A DNA stretch of 6,866 bases from an uncultured Oscillospiraceae bacterium (GTDB lineage: Bacteria > Bacillota > Clostridia > Oscillospirales > Ruminococcaceae), in contig CATNEU010000079.1 of the NCBI GenBank assembly GCA_950097605.1, positions 1-6,866 of the forward strand, in the 5' to 3' direction. This document shows positions 1 to 5,969 of the stretch, one piece after another; the stretch's first letter is position 1, and each line of letters begins with the position of its first letter. The notes beneath the pieces are model-generated. The model ran no database searches. It was not told the DNA's origin and saw only the letters and a list, made by a program, of their open reading frames with translations. The position numbers and the translations under genes were made by a program.

Positions 1-1
1 G

Positions 2-547
2 CTTGCGAAAAATATCAAGGCGCCCGCCCTGCTCAAGGTCGAGGACAACATCACCACCGACCACATTATGCCGGCCGGCGCAAAAATTTTGCCGTTCCGT
101 TCCAACATCCCGCACCTTTCGCAGTACTGCTTCGCGGTCTGCGACGAGAGCTTCCCGGAGCGCGCCAAAGCGGCGGGCAAGGGCATCATCGTGGGCGGCG
201 CGAACTACGGCCAGGGCTCCTCGCGCGAGCACGCGGCGCTGGTGCCGCTCTATCTCGGCGTGAAAGCCGTGATCACCAAGAGCTTCGCGCGCATCCACCG
301 CTCCAACCTCATCAACGCGGGTATTTTGCCGCTGAACTTTGCAAACGAGGCGGATTACGACCGCATCGACCAGGGCGACGCGCTGGTGCTGGAAAACGTG
401 CGCGACTGCATTGTACACGACAAACCGATTGTTGTGAAAAACACCACCAAGGGCACCGAAATTCCGGTGGTCTGCGCGCTCTCGGACCGCCAGAAGGAGA
501 TTCTGCTCGCGGGCGGGCTGCTCAATTACACGCGCGAGCAGATCTGA
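2..547 (+). CDS. acn: Aconitate hydratase, C-terminal part (5' end outside window)
   Basis: Aconitase interconverts citrate and isocitrate via cis-aconitate with a [4Fe-4S] cluster, in the cytoplasm. Only the last 181 residues are here; the frame is open to the left edge and stops with TGA at 545-547. This is the swivel (fourth) domain. It opens with the DNITTDHIMPAGA motif (fragment residues 15-27), followed by an Arg at residue 33 that matches the substrate-binding Arg580 of mitochondrial aconitase. The QGSSREHAAL loop at 71-80 carries Ser73 and Arg75, the equivalents of Ser642 and Arg644. The cluster cysteines would lie upstream, outside the window. The HIMPAGA wording resembles the shorter 'Aquifex-type' aconitases of roughly 650 residues found in Clostridia, but this is from memory. 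The isocitrate dehydrogenase gene follows after 74 bases with no terminator, so the two are probably one operon. Homoaconitase or isopropylmalate isomerase is less likely because the SREHAAL loop and the genomic partner favour aconitase. Confidence 0.93.
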   Translation, partial: LAKNIKAPALLKVEDNITTDHIMPAGAKILPFRSNIPHLSQYCFAVCDESFPERAKAAGKGIIVGGANYGQGSSREHAALVPLYLGVKAVITKSFARIHRSNLINAGILPLNFANEADYDRIDQGDALVLENVRDCIVHDKPIVVKNTTKGTEIPVVCALSDRQKEILLAGGLLNYTREQI

Positions 548-561
548 CGGGCCGGCAGTTT

Positions 562-576
562 GCATCCTACGGATGC
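562..576 (+). other. Small intergenic hairpin between acn and icd
   Basis: GCATCC and GGATGC form a perfect 6-bp stem around a TAC loop in the 74-base gap. No T-run follows, so it is not an intrinsic terminator. A second arm, ATCC at 583-586, could compete for GGAT at 571-574. It may stabilise or process the mRNA, but it may also be chance. Confidence 0.3.
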
Positions 577-621
577 TCCCGTATCCACACGATTGAAATA
601 CATGTTGGGAGGACACCACCA

Positions 622-1779
622 ATGGAACACATCCAGAATGCAGTAGATAAATTCGCGGAGCTGATCAAAGCCCAGCTCGCCCGCGTCGAACGCATGAAGG
701 CCGAGAGCGACTTTGTGGACTATGCAAAGCTCGACACCATCGTCATCGGCGTTTGCGGCGGCGACGGCATCGGCCCCACCATCACCAAGGAGAGCGCGCG
801 CGTGCTGGAATACCTGCTCGCGGACGAGGTGAAGGCCGGCCGCGTCGAGTTCCGCGAAATCGACGGCCTGACCATTGAAAACCGCGTGGCGGCAAACAAG
901 GCCATCCCGGATGACGTGCTCGCAGAGCTCAAAAAGTGCCATGTGATTCTCAAAGGGCCGACCACCACCCCGCGCGCCGGCGACCCGTGGCCGAACATCG
1001 AAAGCGCCAACGTCGCGATGCGCAAGGAGCTCGACCTGTTTGCCAACGTGCGCCCAGTCAAGGTGCCCGAGCAGGGCATCGACTGGACCTTCTTCCGCGA
1101 GAACACCGAAGGCGCCTATACGCTGGGTTCCTGCGGCGTCAACGTGGACGACGACCTCGCCTTCGACTTTGTTGTGACGACCACCCAGGGCACCGACCGC
1201 ATCGCGCGCCTGGCCTATGACTACGCGCGCAAAAACGGCAAAAACCGCGTTTCGATCGTCACCAAGGCAAACGTCGTTAAAACCACCGACGGCAAGTTTC
1301 TGAAGCTCTGCCAGAAGGTCGGCGAAGAATACCCCGAGATCACAACCGACGACTGGTATATTGACATCATGACCGCCAAGCTCGTGGACGAAAAGCGCCG
1401 CCGCGATTTTCAGGTTGTTGTGCTGCCGAACCTCTACGGCGACATCCTGACCGACGAGGCCGCCGAATTCCAAGGCGGCGTGGGCACCGCGGGCAGCGCG
1501 AACCTCGGCAAGCGCTACGCGATGTTCGAGGCCATCCACGGCTCTGCGCCGCGCATGGTCGCCGAGGGCCGCGACCAATTCGCAGACCCCTGCTCGATGC
1601 TGCGCGCCTCGGTGCTGCTGCTCTCTCACATCGGGTATCAGCAGCAGGCGGACAAGCTCGAGCGCGCGCTGGACATCTGCATGTTCGAGGAAAAGGCCCT
1701 GAAGATCACCGGCCGCGACACCGGCTGTACCTGCAGCGCGTTCGGCGACTATGTGATGCGCACCATCGAGGCTCTTTAA
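622..1779 (+). CDS. icd: Isocitrate dehydrogenase (isocitrate/isopropylmalate dehydrogenase family)
   Basis: Oxidatively decarboxylates isocitrate to 2-oxoglutarate in the cytoplasm, making NAD(P)H and feeding glutamate synthesis. The protein has 385 residues. GDGIGP lies at 47-52. The substrate motif SANVAMRKELDLFANVRP (128-145) has Ser128, Asn130, Arg134 and Arg144, matching Ser113, Asn115, Arg119 and Arg129 of E. coli Icd. Ser and Asn there argue for isocitrate rather than isopropylmalate. Arg159 and Tyr166 lie in FRENTEGAYT, the catalytic lysine is Lys215 (VTKANVVK), and the metal aspartates are Asp248, Asp274 and Asp278 (NLYGDILTD). The cofactor loop reads HGSAPRM (306-312): Arg311 replaces the Asp typical of NAD-dependent enzymes, which suggests NADP but does not prove it. 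About 38 residues precede the first strand and look helical. The ATG at 622 is supported by GGGAGG at 607-612, nine bases upstream. It forms a likely operon with aconitase. Confidence 0.9.
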   Translation: MEHIQNAVDKFAELIKAQLARVERMKAESDFVDYAKLDTIVIGVCGGDGIGPTITKESARVLEYLLADEVKAGRVEFREIDGLTIENRVAANKAIPDDVLAELKKCHVILKGPTTTPRAGDPWPNIESANVAMRKELDLFANVRPVKVPEQGIDWTFFRENTEGAYTLGSCGVNVDDDLAFDFVVTTTQGTDRIARLAYDYARKNGKNRVSIVTKANVVKTTDGKFLKLCQKVGEEYPEITTDDWYIDIMTAKLVDEKRRRDFQVVVLPNLYGDILTDEAAEFQGGVGTAGSANLGKRYAMFEAIHGSAPRMVAEGRDQFADPCSMLRASVLLLSHIGYQQQADKLERALDICMFEEKALKITGRDTGCTCSAFGDYVMRTIEAL

Positions 1780-1782
1780 ACC

Positions 1783-1810
1783 GCGCAAGGCTTTTCGCAG
1801 AAAGCTGCGC
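1783..1810 (+). other. Hairpin directly after the icd stop
   Basis: GCGCA-(AG)-GCTTT pairs with AAAGC-TGCGC around a six-base TCGCAG loop, giving ten base pairs with a two-base bulge, starting four bases after the stop codon. No T-run follows, so it looks more like a 3'-end stabiliser or the first part of a composite terminator than a terminator in itself. Confidence 0.4.
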
Positions 1811-1816
1811 AGACCT

Positions 1817-1846
1817 ATATAACGCATGGTAACGTCGTGGTTATAT
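1817..1846 (+). other. Inverted repeat ATATAAC...GTTATAT in the icd-rex gap
   Basis: Seven-base perfect arms (1817-1823 and 1840-1846) are separated by 16 bases. In RNA the stem could continue as CATGG with TCGTG after a one-base bulge, using two G-U pairs. CGACTTTTC follows. It could be a protein operator (the arms are AT-rich in a GC-rich setting) or a weak terminator. It does not match the Rex consensus. Confidence 0.35.
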
Positions 1847-1875
1847 CGACTTTTCAATAGGACGCCATCGACACC

Positions 1876-1924
1876 GCAGGCAATAACCACCGCATGTGCC
1901 GGGGGTTGTTGCCTGCTCGCTTTT
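1876..1924 (+). terminator. Candidate intrinsic terminator of the acn-icd operon
   Basis: A long hairpin: 1876-1891 pairs with 1901-1916 at 15 of 16 positions (one G-U pair, one A-G mismatch) around a nine-base loop. TCGCTTTTCC follows. The stem is very stable, but the T-run is only four bases and starts four bases after the stem, so termination may be partial. The position between icd and rex fits a terminator for the upstream operon. Confidence 0.45.
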
Positions 1925-1960
1925 CCAGACCATTTCAAACCAACTCTACTACCTATATTT

Positions 1961-2008
1961 GCAGACAGGGCGCGGCGCCGCTTTCCGGTACGGCCCTGTG
2001 CCGTCTGC
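1961..2008 (+). promoter_or_regulatory. Structured leader just upstream of the rex ribosome binding site
   Basis: GCAGAC-AGGGC (1961-1971) pairs with GCCCT-(GTGCC)-GTCTGC (1993-2008): eleven base pairs with a five-base bulge. It encloses the palindrome GCGGCGCCGC and ends ten bases before the GGAGG. A weak -10-like TATATT lies at 1954-1959 just before the hairpin, but no convincing -35 accompanies it. The hairpin would sit at the 5' end of a rex transcript started there. Function is unknown. Confidence 0.35.
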
Positions 2009-2027
2009 CTGCAGAATGGAGGTCAAC

Positions 2028-2777
2028 ATGTCAAACAGCAAAGGAGTTTCGCACTCCGTTATCCGGCGTCTGCCGCGCTATTACCGGTTTTTATCCGACC
2101 TGCTGCGCAGCGGGGTCACACGGATTTCCTCCCGCAAGCTCTCGGAGCTGATGGGGATTACCGCCTCCCAAATCCGGCAGGATCTCAACTGCTTCGGCGG
2201 TTTCGGCCAGCAGGGCTACGGCTATAACGTTGAACAGCTACACGAAGAAATCGCCCATATCCTCGGCCTCAACCGGGACTATAAGGCAATCCTGCTCGGC
2301 GCGGGGAACCTGGGGCGGGCAATTGCCACGCACATGTCGTTTGAAACCAAGGGCTTCCGGCTGATCGGCGTTTTCGACAACAACTCCGAAATCATCGGCG
2401 AGACGGTCAGAGACCTGCAAATCCGCCACACCGACGAGCTCTCGTCGTTTTGCGCCAGTGAAAAGCCCGAAGCCGCGATTCTCTGCATTCCCAAGGGCAG
2501 CGCCCAGCGCATCGCGGATTATCTGGTGTCGCTGGGCATCAAGGGATTTTGGAACTTCAGCCACTACGATCTGTCGGTCAACTACCCCGGCATCACGGTG
2601 GAAAACGTGCATCTCGGCGACAGCCTCATGACCCTCTGCTTCAAGGTGTTCCATGTCAGTGAGGAAGCGGCTTTGTCGCAGGAGGAGGCCGCCCCCTGCG
2701 TTTCCTCCGCGCCGGTTGTCCGGAGGCCGGCCGCGCCGGTACCGGAGCCCGCAGGGGAACAGGCATCGGGCGTTTAA
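2028..2777 (+). CDS. rex: Redox-sensing transcriptional repressor Rex
   Basis: Rex is a dimeric DNA-binding repressor that senses the NADH/NAD+ ratio: high NADH releases it from operators upstream of fermentation genes. The 249-residue protein has an N-terminal winged helix (about 11-68) with the conserved RLPRYYRFL and a recognition segment SQIRQDLNCFGGFGQQGYGY (47-66). A Rossmann domain follows with GAGNLG (91-96), and Asp117 (VFDNN) is the acidic residue that favours NAD(H). The end of the fold, ENVHLGDSLMTLCFKVF (192-208), is the usual C-terminal domain-swap helix region. The start at 2028 is chosen because GGAGG at 2018-2022 lies five bases upstream and the protein then begins as Rex proteins do; an in-frame ATG at 1896 would add 44 non-homologous residues. 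Most Rex proteins have about 210 residues; here residues 211-249 form an extra Ala/Pro/Glu-rich tail. No Rex operator was found before rex itself, whereas a strong one precedes adhE next door. Confidence 0.95.
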   Translation: MSNSKGVSHSVIRRLPRYYRFLSDLLRSGVTRISSRKLSELMGITASQIRQDLNCFGGFGQQGYGYNVEQLHEEIAHILGLNRDYKAILLGAGNLGRAIATHMSFETKGFRLIGVFDNNSEIIGETVRDLQIRHTDELSSFCASEKPEAAILCIPKGSAQRIADYLVSLGIKGFWNFSHYDLSVNYPGITVENVHLGDSLMTLCFKVFHVSEEAALSQEEAAPCVSSAPVVRRPAAPVPEPAGEQASGV

Positions 2778-2784
2778 CTCCCAA

Positions 2785-2811
2785 GGCGGCGCACTGCCAC
2801 AAGCTGCCGCC
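2785..2811 (+). other. GC-rich hairpin after rex
   Basis: GGCGGC (2785-2790) pairs with GCCGCC (2806-2811), eight bases after the rex stop. No T-run follows. It could protect the 3' end of the rex mRNA; a true intrinsic terminator is not visible in this gap. Confidence 0.3.
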
Positions 2812-2890
2812 TACGGCAATATTTCGGCGCGCAAATTTCCGGCGTTTTGCATACACCGGCCGGATTTGTCGATTCTATACATGAATTGGA

Positions 2891-2906
2891 TTCTGTGCAA
2901 ACAGAA
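2891..2906 (+). other. Hairpin upstream of the adhE promoter
   Basis: TTCTGT and ACAGAA form a perfect six-base stem around a GCAA loop, 40 bases before the -35 box of adhE. It could be the end of the rex transcript or an upstream protein site. The rest of the 2778-2945 gap shows no gene. Confidence 0.25.
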
Positions 2907-2945
2907 CCTTGTGGATTTTATGTTGCGCATTTTCGAGGAACTCTC

Positions 2946-2974
2946 TTGACTTTCGTGCGGATGTGCAATATAAT
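2946..2974 (+). promoter_or_regulatory. Sigma-A promoter of adhE
   Basis: TTGACT at 2946-2951 (five of six matches to the -35 consensus) and TATAAT at 2969-2974 (perfect -10) are separated by exactly 17 bases. The start point should fall near 2981, giving a leader of about 44 bases before the adhE ATG. The region is much richer in A/T than the surrounding coding DNA. A Rex operator begins two bases after the -10 box. Confidence 0.88.
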
Positions 2975-2975
2975 A

Positions 2976-2993
2976 TTGTTAGAAATTTAACAA
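2976..2993 (+). promoter_or_regulatory. Rex operator (ROP site) over the adhE start point
   Basis: TTGTTAGAAATTTAACAA matches the Rex consensus TTGTTAANNNNTTAACAA at 13 of 14 fixed positions; only position 7 (G for A) differs. The palindrome extends to seven-base perfect arms, ATTGTTA and TAACAAT, at 2975-2981 and 2988-2994. It covers the predicted start point, so bound Rex would block RNA polymerase. By established Rex biology, NADH would lift repression. The rex gene lies just upstream. Confidence 0.9.
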
Positions 2994-3024
2994 TCCTAAA
3001 CATCAGATACAGGAGGATTTCATT

Positions 3025-5661
3025 ATGGCTAAAGAAAAGGTTCAGCAGCCCCAGGCAGAAGTCAACGAAAAGCCGCTTGACGTGCAGGCTATGGTCAACG
3101 AACTGGCCGAGAAAGCAAAAGCCGCTCTCGACGAGTATATGAAACTCGACCAGGAGCAGATTGACAAAATCGCGCACGCGATGGCGCTTGCAGGTCTGGA
3201 CAAGCACACCTACCTTGCAAAACTGGCCGTTGACGAAACCGGCCGCGGCGTCTATGAAGACAAGATCATTAAAAACCTGTTTGCAACCGAATACATCTGG
3301 CACGATATCAAAAGCCTCAAAACCGTTGGCGTTATCGACGACAATGAGCTCGAGGGCATTGTGCAGATCGCGGAGCCGGTCGGCATCATCGCCGGCGTAA
3401 CCCCGGTCACCAACCCGACTTCCACCACCATGTTCAAAGCCATCATCGCTGCAAAGACCAGAAACCCGATCATCTTCGGCTTCCATCCGTCGGCGCAGAA
3501 GTGCTCGGTCGAAGCTGCCAAGGCTGTCAGAGACGCGGCAATCGCCAACGGCGCGCCGGAAAACTGCATCCAGTGGATCGAGTTCCCGTCGATCGAAGCA
3601 ACCAACGCGCTCATGAACCATCCTGAAGTAGCCATGGTCCTCGCAACGGGCGGCGCCGGCATGGTCCGCTCCGCCTACAGCACCGGTAAACCGGCCCTCG
3701 GCGTCGGCCCGGGCAACGTTCCGTGCTATATCGAAAAATCCGCCAATGTGGAGCGTAGCTGCAACGACCTGATCCTCTCGAAAACCTTCGACAACGGCAT
3801 GATCTGCGCATCCGAGCAGGCTGTGATCGTCGATAAAGATATCCAGGCGAAATTTGAGTCCTACATGAAGAGCAACAACTGCCACTTCTGCAACGAAGAG
3901 GAGACCAAAAAGCTCGAGGACTATGCATTCCAGGGCGAGCTCAAAAAGCTCCGCAACGAGATCGTCGGCAAGCCGGCAACTTGGATTGCCGCAAACGCGG
4001 GCATCCAGGTTGCCGAAGGCACCAAAATCCTGATTGCAAGAATCCCGGACGTTGGCCCGGATTATGTCCTCTCCAAAGAAAAGCTCTCCCCGATCCTCGC
4101 CTATATTGTCGTGGACGGCCATGTGCAGGGCTTTGAAATGGCCAAGAAAATGCTTGAAAACGGCGGTCTGGGCCACTCTGCCGCCATTCACTGCACCGAT
4201 GAAGAAATCATCCGCGCGTACGGCGAGCAGATGAAGGTCGGCCGTGTGATTGTGAACTCTCCGTCTTCTCAGGGCGGTATCGGCGACATCTACAACGAGA
4301 ACACCCCGTCGCTGACCTTGGGCTGCGGTTCCTTTGGTAAAAACTCTACAACACAGAACGTTTCCGCAATGAATCTGGTCAATGTGAAACGGATCGCCAA
4401 GAGGAGAGTTAATATGCAATGGTTTAAAGTGCCGCCGAAGATCTACTTCGAGTTCAACGCTGTGCAGTATCTCGAGAAAATGCCGGACATTTCCCGTGCG
4501 TTCATCGTCACCGACCCGATGATGGTGCAGCTCGGCTATGTCGACAAGATCCTCTATTACCTCAGAAAACGCAGCACCTACTGCCACAGTGAAATCTTCT
4601 CCGACGTGGAGCCGGATCCGTCCGTTGAGACGATCATGCGCGGCGTCGAGGCGATGAACCACTTCAAACCGGACGTCATCATTGCGCTGGGCGGCGGTTC
4701 CGCAATGGACGCGGCAAAGGGCATGTGGCTGTTCTATGAGCATCCGGACACGCCGTTCGACGGCCTGCGCCAGAAGTTCCTCGACATCAGAAAGAGAACC
4801 TTCCACTTCCCGAAACTCGGTGAAAAAGCGCAGATGGTCTCGATCCCGACCACCTCTGGCACCGGTTCCGAGGTCACTTCCTTCTCGGTTATCACCGACA
4901 AGAAAGCCAATATTAAGTATCCGCTCGCGGATTATGAGCTCACGCCGGACGTTGCAATCATCGACCCGCAGTTTGTTATGACCATGCCGAGATCCATCAC
5001 GGCGGACACCGGTATGGACGTTCTGACCCATGCAATCGAAGCCTATGTTTCGGTTCTTGCCTCCGATTACACCGACGGCCTTGCGCTTCAGGCGATCAAG
5101 CTCGTATTCGAGTACCTGCCGAGAGCATACAAGGACGGCACCGATAAAGAAGCCCGCCAGAAGATGCACAACGCGTCCTGCATGGCCGGTATGGCGTTCA
5201 CCAACGCATTCCTTGGCCTCAACCACTCGATGGCGCACAAACTCGGCGGCGAGTTCCACATTCCGCACGGCCGCGCAAACGCGATCCTGCTGCCGTACGT
5301 GATTGAGTACAACGCCGAGAAGCCCACCAAGTTCGCCACCTGGCCGAAATATGAGAAGTTCATTGCCGACCAGAGATATGCGGAAATTGCGAAGACTCTC
5401 GGCCTGCCTGCCGCAACCACCGAGCAGGGCGTCAAGAGCCTCGTCAAGGCGATCCGCGACCTCATGAAGGAGCTCAACGAGCCGTTTGCCATCAAAGACT
5501 GCGGCGTCGACGAGAAGGCCTTCCTCGACGGCCTGATGGAGCTCTCCGACAATGCGCATGAAGACCAGTGCACCCCGGCAAACCCGCGCTACCCGCTGGT
5601 TTCCGAAATTGCAGAGGTCTACAAAAAAGCATACTACGGCACAGAGACCCCGAACAAATAA
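3025..5661 (+). CDS. adhE: Bifunctional acetaldehyde-CoA/alcohol dehydrogenase AdhE
   Basis: Reduces acetyl-CoA to acetaldehyde and then to ethanol, using two NADH; AdhE proteins usually assemble into long cytoplasmic filaments called spirosomes. The 878-residue length is normal for the family. The N-terminal aldehyde dehydrogenase half (about 20-450) has a GVGPGNVP loop (226-233) and catalytic Cys261 in FDNGMICASEQ. The C-terminal iron-dependent alcohol dehydrogenase half (about 464-870) has the NAD-binding GGGSAMDAAK (556-565), SIPTTSGTGSE (607-617) and iron ligands Asp665, His669, His734 and His748. The first 16 or so residues, rich in Gln, Glu and Lys, extend beyond E. coli AdhE. AGGAGG at 3011-3016, eight bases before the ATG, fixes the start. 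Transcription should come from the promoter at 2946-2974 under Rex control, and ends at a strong terminator, so this is probably a single-gene unit. All key residues are present and no damage is seen. Confidence 0.97.
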   Translation: MAKEKVQQPQAEVNEKPLDVQAMVNELAEKAKAALDEYMKLDQEQIDKIAHAMALAGLDKHTYLAKLAVDETGRGVYEDKIIKNLFATEYIWHDIKSLKTVGVIDDNELEGIVQIAEPVGIIAGVTPVTNPTSTTMFKAIIAAKTRNPIIFGFHPSAQKCSVEAAKAVRDAAIANGAPENCIQWIEFPSIEATNALMNHPEVAMVLATGGAGMVRSAYSTGKPALGVGPGNVPCYIEKSANVERSCNDLILSKTFDNGMICASEQAVIVDKDIQAKFESYMKSNNCHFCNEEETKKLEDYAFQGELKKLRNEIVGKPATWIAANAGIQVAEGTKILIARIPDVGPDYVLSKEKLSPILAYIVVDGHVQGFEMAKKMLENGGLGHSAAIHCTDEEIIRAYGEQMKVGRVIVNSPSSQGGIGDIYNENTPSLTLGCGSFGKNSTTQNVSAMNLVNVKRIAKRRVNMQWFKVPPKIYFEFNAVQYLEKMPDISRAFIVTDPMMVQLGYVDKILYYLRKRSTYCHSEIFSDVEPDPSVETIMRGVEAMNHFKPDVIIALGGGSAMDAAKGMWLFYEHPDTPFDGLRQKFLDIRKRTFHFPKLGEKAQMVSIPTTSGTGSEVTSFSVITDKKANIKYPLADYELTPDVAIIDPQFVMTMPRSITADTGMDVLTHAIEAYVSVLASDYTDGLALQAIKLVFEYLPRAYKDGTDKEARQKMHNASCMAGMAFTNAFLGLNHSMAHKLGGEFHIPHGRANAILLPYVIEYNAEKPTKFATWPKYEKFIADQRYAEIAKTLGLPAATTEQGVKSLVKAIRDLMKELNEPFAIKDCGVDEKAFLDGLMELSDNAHEDQCTPANPRYPLVSEIAEVYKKAYYGTETPNK
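4401..4416 (+). promoter_or_regulatory. Possible internal ribosome binding site and start inside adhE
   Basis: GAGGAG (4401-4406) lies seven bases before an in-frame ATG (4414-4416, Met464), exactly at the junction between the aldehyde and alcohol dehydrogenase halves. Initiation here would give a free 415-residue alcohol dehydrogenase domain. The Shine-Dalgarno bases also encode Lys-Arg-Arg of the linker, so the match may be coincidental. Confidence 0.35.
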
Positions 5662-5686
5662 GTCTTCTTCGTAGCTGCCATATAGG

Positions 5687-5720
5687 AAAAGGGCGCCGGA
5701 ATGATCCCGGCGCCCTTTTT
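5687..5720 (+). terminator. Intrinsic terminator of adhE
   Basis: GGGCGCCGG (5691-5699) and CCGGCGCCC (5707-5715) form a perfect nine-base GC stem around a seven-base loop, followed by TTTTT and preceded by AAAA that can extend the stem. It lies 26 bases after the adhE stop. The A-run and T-run mean it could also work for transcripts from the right, though no minus-strand gene is seen. Confidence 0.95.
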
Positions 5721-5747
5721 GTTGCAATCCCCTTGCAGGGCCACTTT

Positions 5748-5792
5748 GTTTGTCCGCCTTTGCAGCCGTTGTGCATGCAAAGGCGAACAAAC
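5748..5792 (+). repeat. Long inverted repeat (17-base arms) before the leader ORF
   Basis: Arms 5748-5764 and 5776-5792 are complementary at 16 of 17 positions around an eleven-base loop. No T-run follows on either strand, so it is not a standard terminator. It ends 18 bases before the leader ribosome binding site, with TATGATAAT (5795-5803) in between as a possible -10 region lacking a clear -35. It may be a regulator binding site, an mRNA 5' structure or a mobile-element remnant. Confidence 0.6.
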
Positions 5793-5825
5793 CCTATGAT
5801 AATGAACAAGAAAGGAGGCATCCAG

Positions 5826-5969
5826 ATGTGCGGCAATCGCATTTTTGCAATCTTTGCAATGGCAACAGTCTCTGCGCCTGCCAGAACGGTTCGCGAGAGA
5901 CAAGTCTTCCCCCATTCGTATATGCACCCGGAGAAGGCGCGTTTTAAACGGACCATGATCTCACCGTAA
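5826..5969 (+). CDS. Putative drug-sensing leader peptide, ErmC-leader-like (47 aa)
   Basis: A 47-codon ORF, ATG 5826 to TAA 5969, preceded by AAAGGAGG at 5811-5818 with seven-base spacing, a better ribosome binding site than that of the transporter downstream. The peptide begins MCGNRIFAIFAMATVSAPAR. Residues 6-15, IFAIFAMATV, align without gaps to IFSIFVISTV of the ErmC leader peptide (six identities, conservative changes elsewhere). In ErmC that IFVI stretch stalls the ribosome when a macrolide is in the exit tunnel; the matching P-site codon here is Met12 (5859-5861). A second macrolide-arrest pattern, basic-X-basic, occurs as Arg23-Glu24-Arg25. Codons after about 16 look like filler shaped by RNA pairing. 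The ORF ends 73 bases before a Mef-like exporter. I infer a cis-acting leader whose product need not have a function of its own. The ErmC sequence is recalled, not searched. It could instead be a small membrane peptide. Confidence 0.62.
   Translation: MCGNRIFAIFAMATVSAPARTVRERQVFPHSYMHPEKARFKRTMISP

Noticed and set aside
1901..1920. TTGTTG near 1906 as a Rex half-site before rex
   Set aside because: Its partner arm has the opposite orientation to the Rex consensus; it is part of the hairpin stem.
526..1938. 470-codon open frame on the minus strand
   Set aside because: Antisense shadow of icd, with biased composition and no recognisable domain.
1896..2027. Upstream in-frame ATG that would lengthen Rex by 44 residues
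   Set aside because: The ATG lies in the loop of a strong hairpin with no ribosome binding site, and the added residues do not resemble Rex; the ATG at 2028 has GGAGG before it.
1826..2227. 133-codon + strand frame over the icd-rex gap
   Set aside because: No ribosome binding site and it overlaps the start of rex in another frame; the translation has no recognisable features.
2875..5790. 971-codon open frame on the minus strand
   Set aside because: It is antisense to the whole of adhE, has no family likeness, and spans the adhE promoter and terminator; it arises from GC-biased codon use in adhE.
5769..5803. Promoter for the leader ORF with TATGAT or GATAAT as -10
   Set aside because: The only -35-like element (TTGTGC) is 20 or more bases away and lies in the hairpin; the -10 alone is too weak to annotate.
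5841..5860. Direct repeat TTTGCAAT twice as a protein-binding repeat
   Set aside because: It is explained by the repeated codons for Phe-Ala-Ile/Met in the leader peptide.
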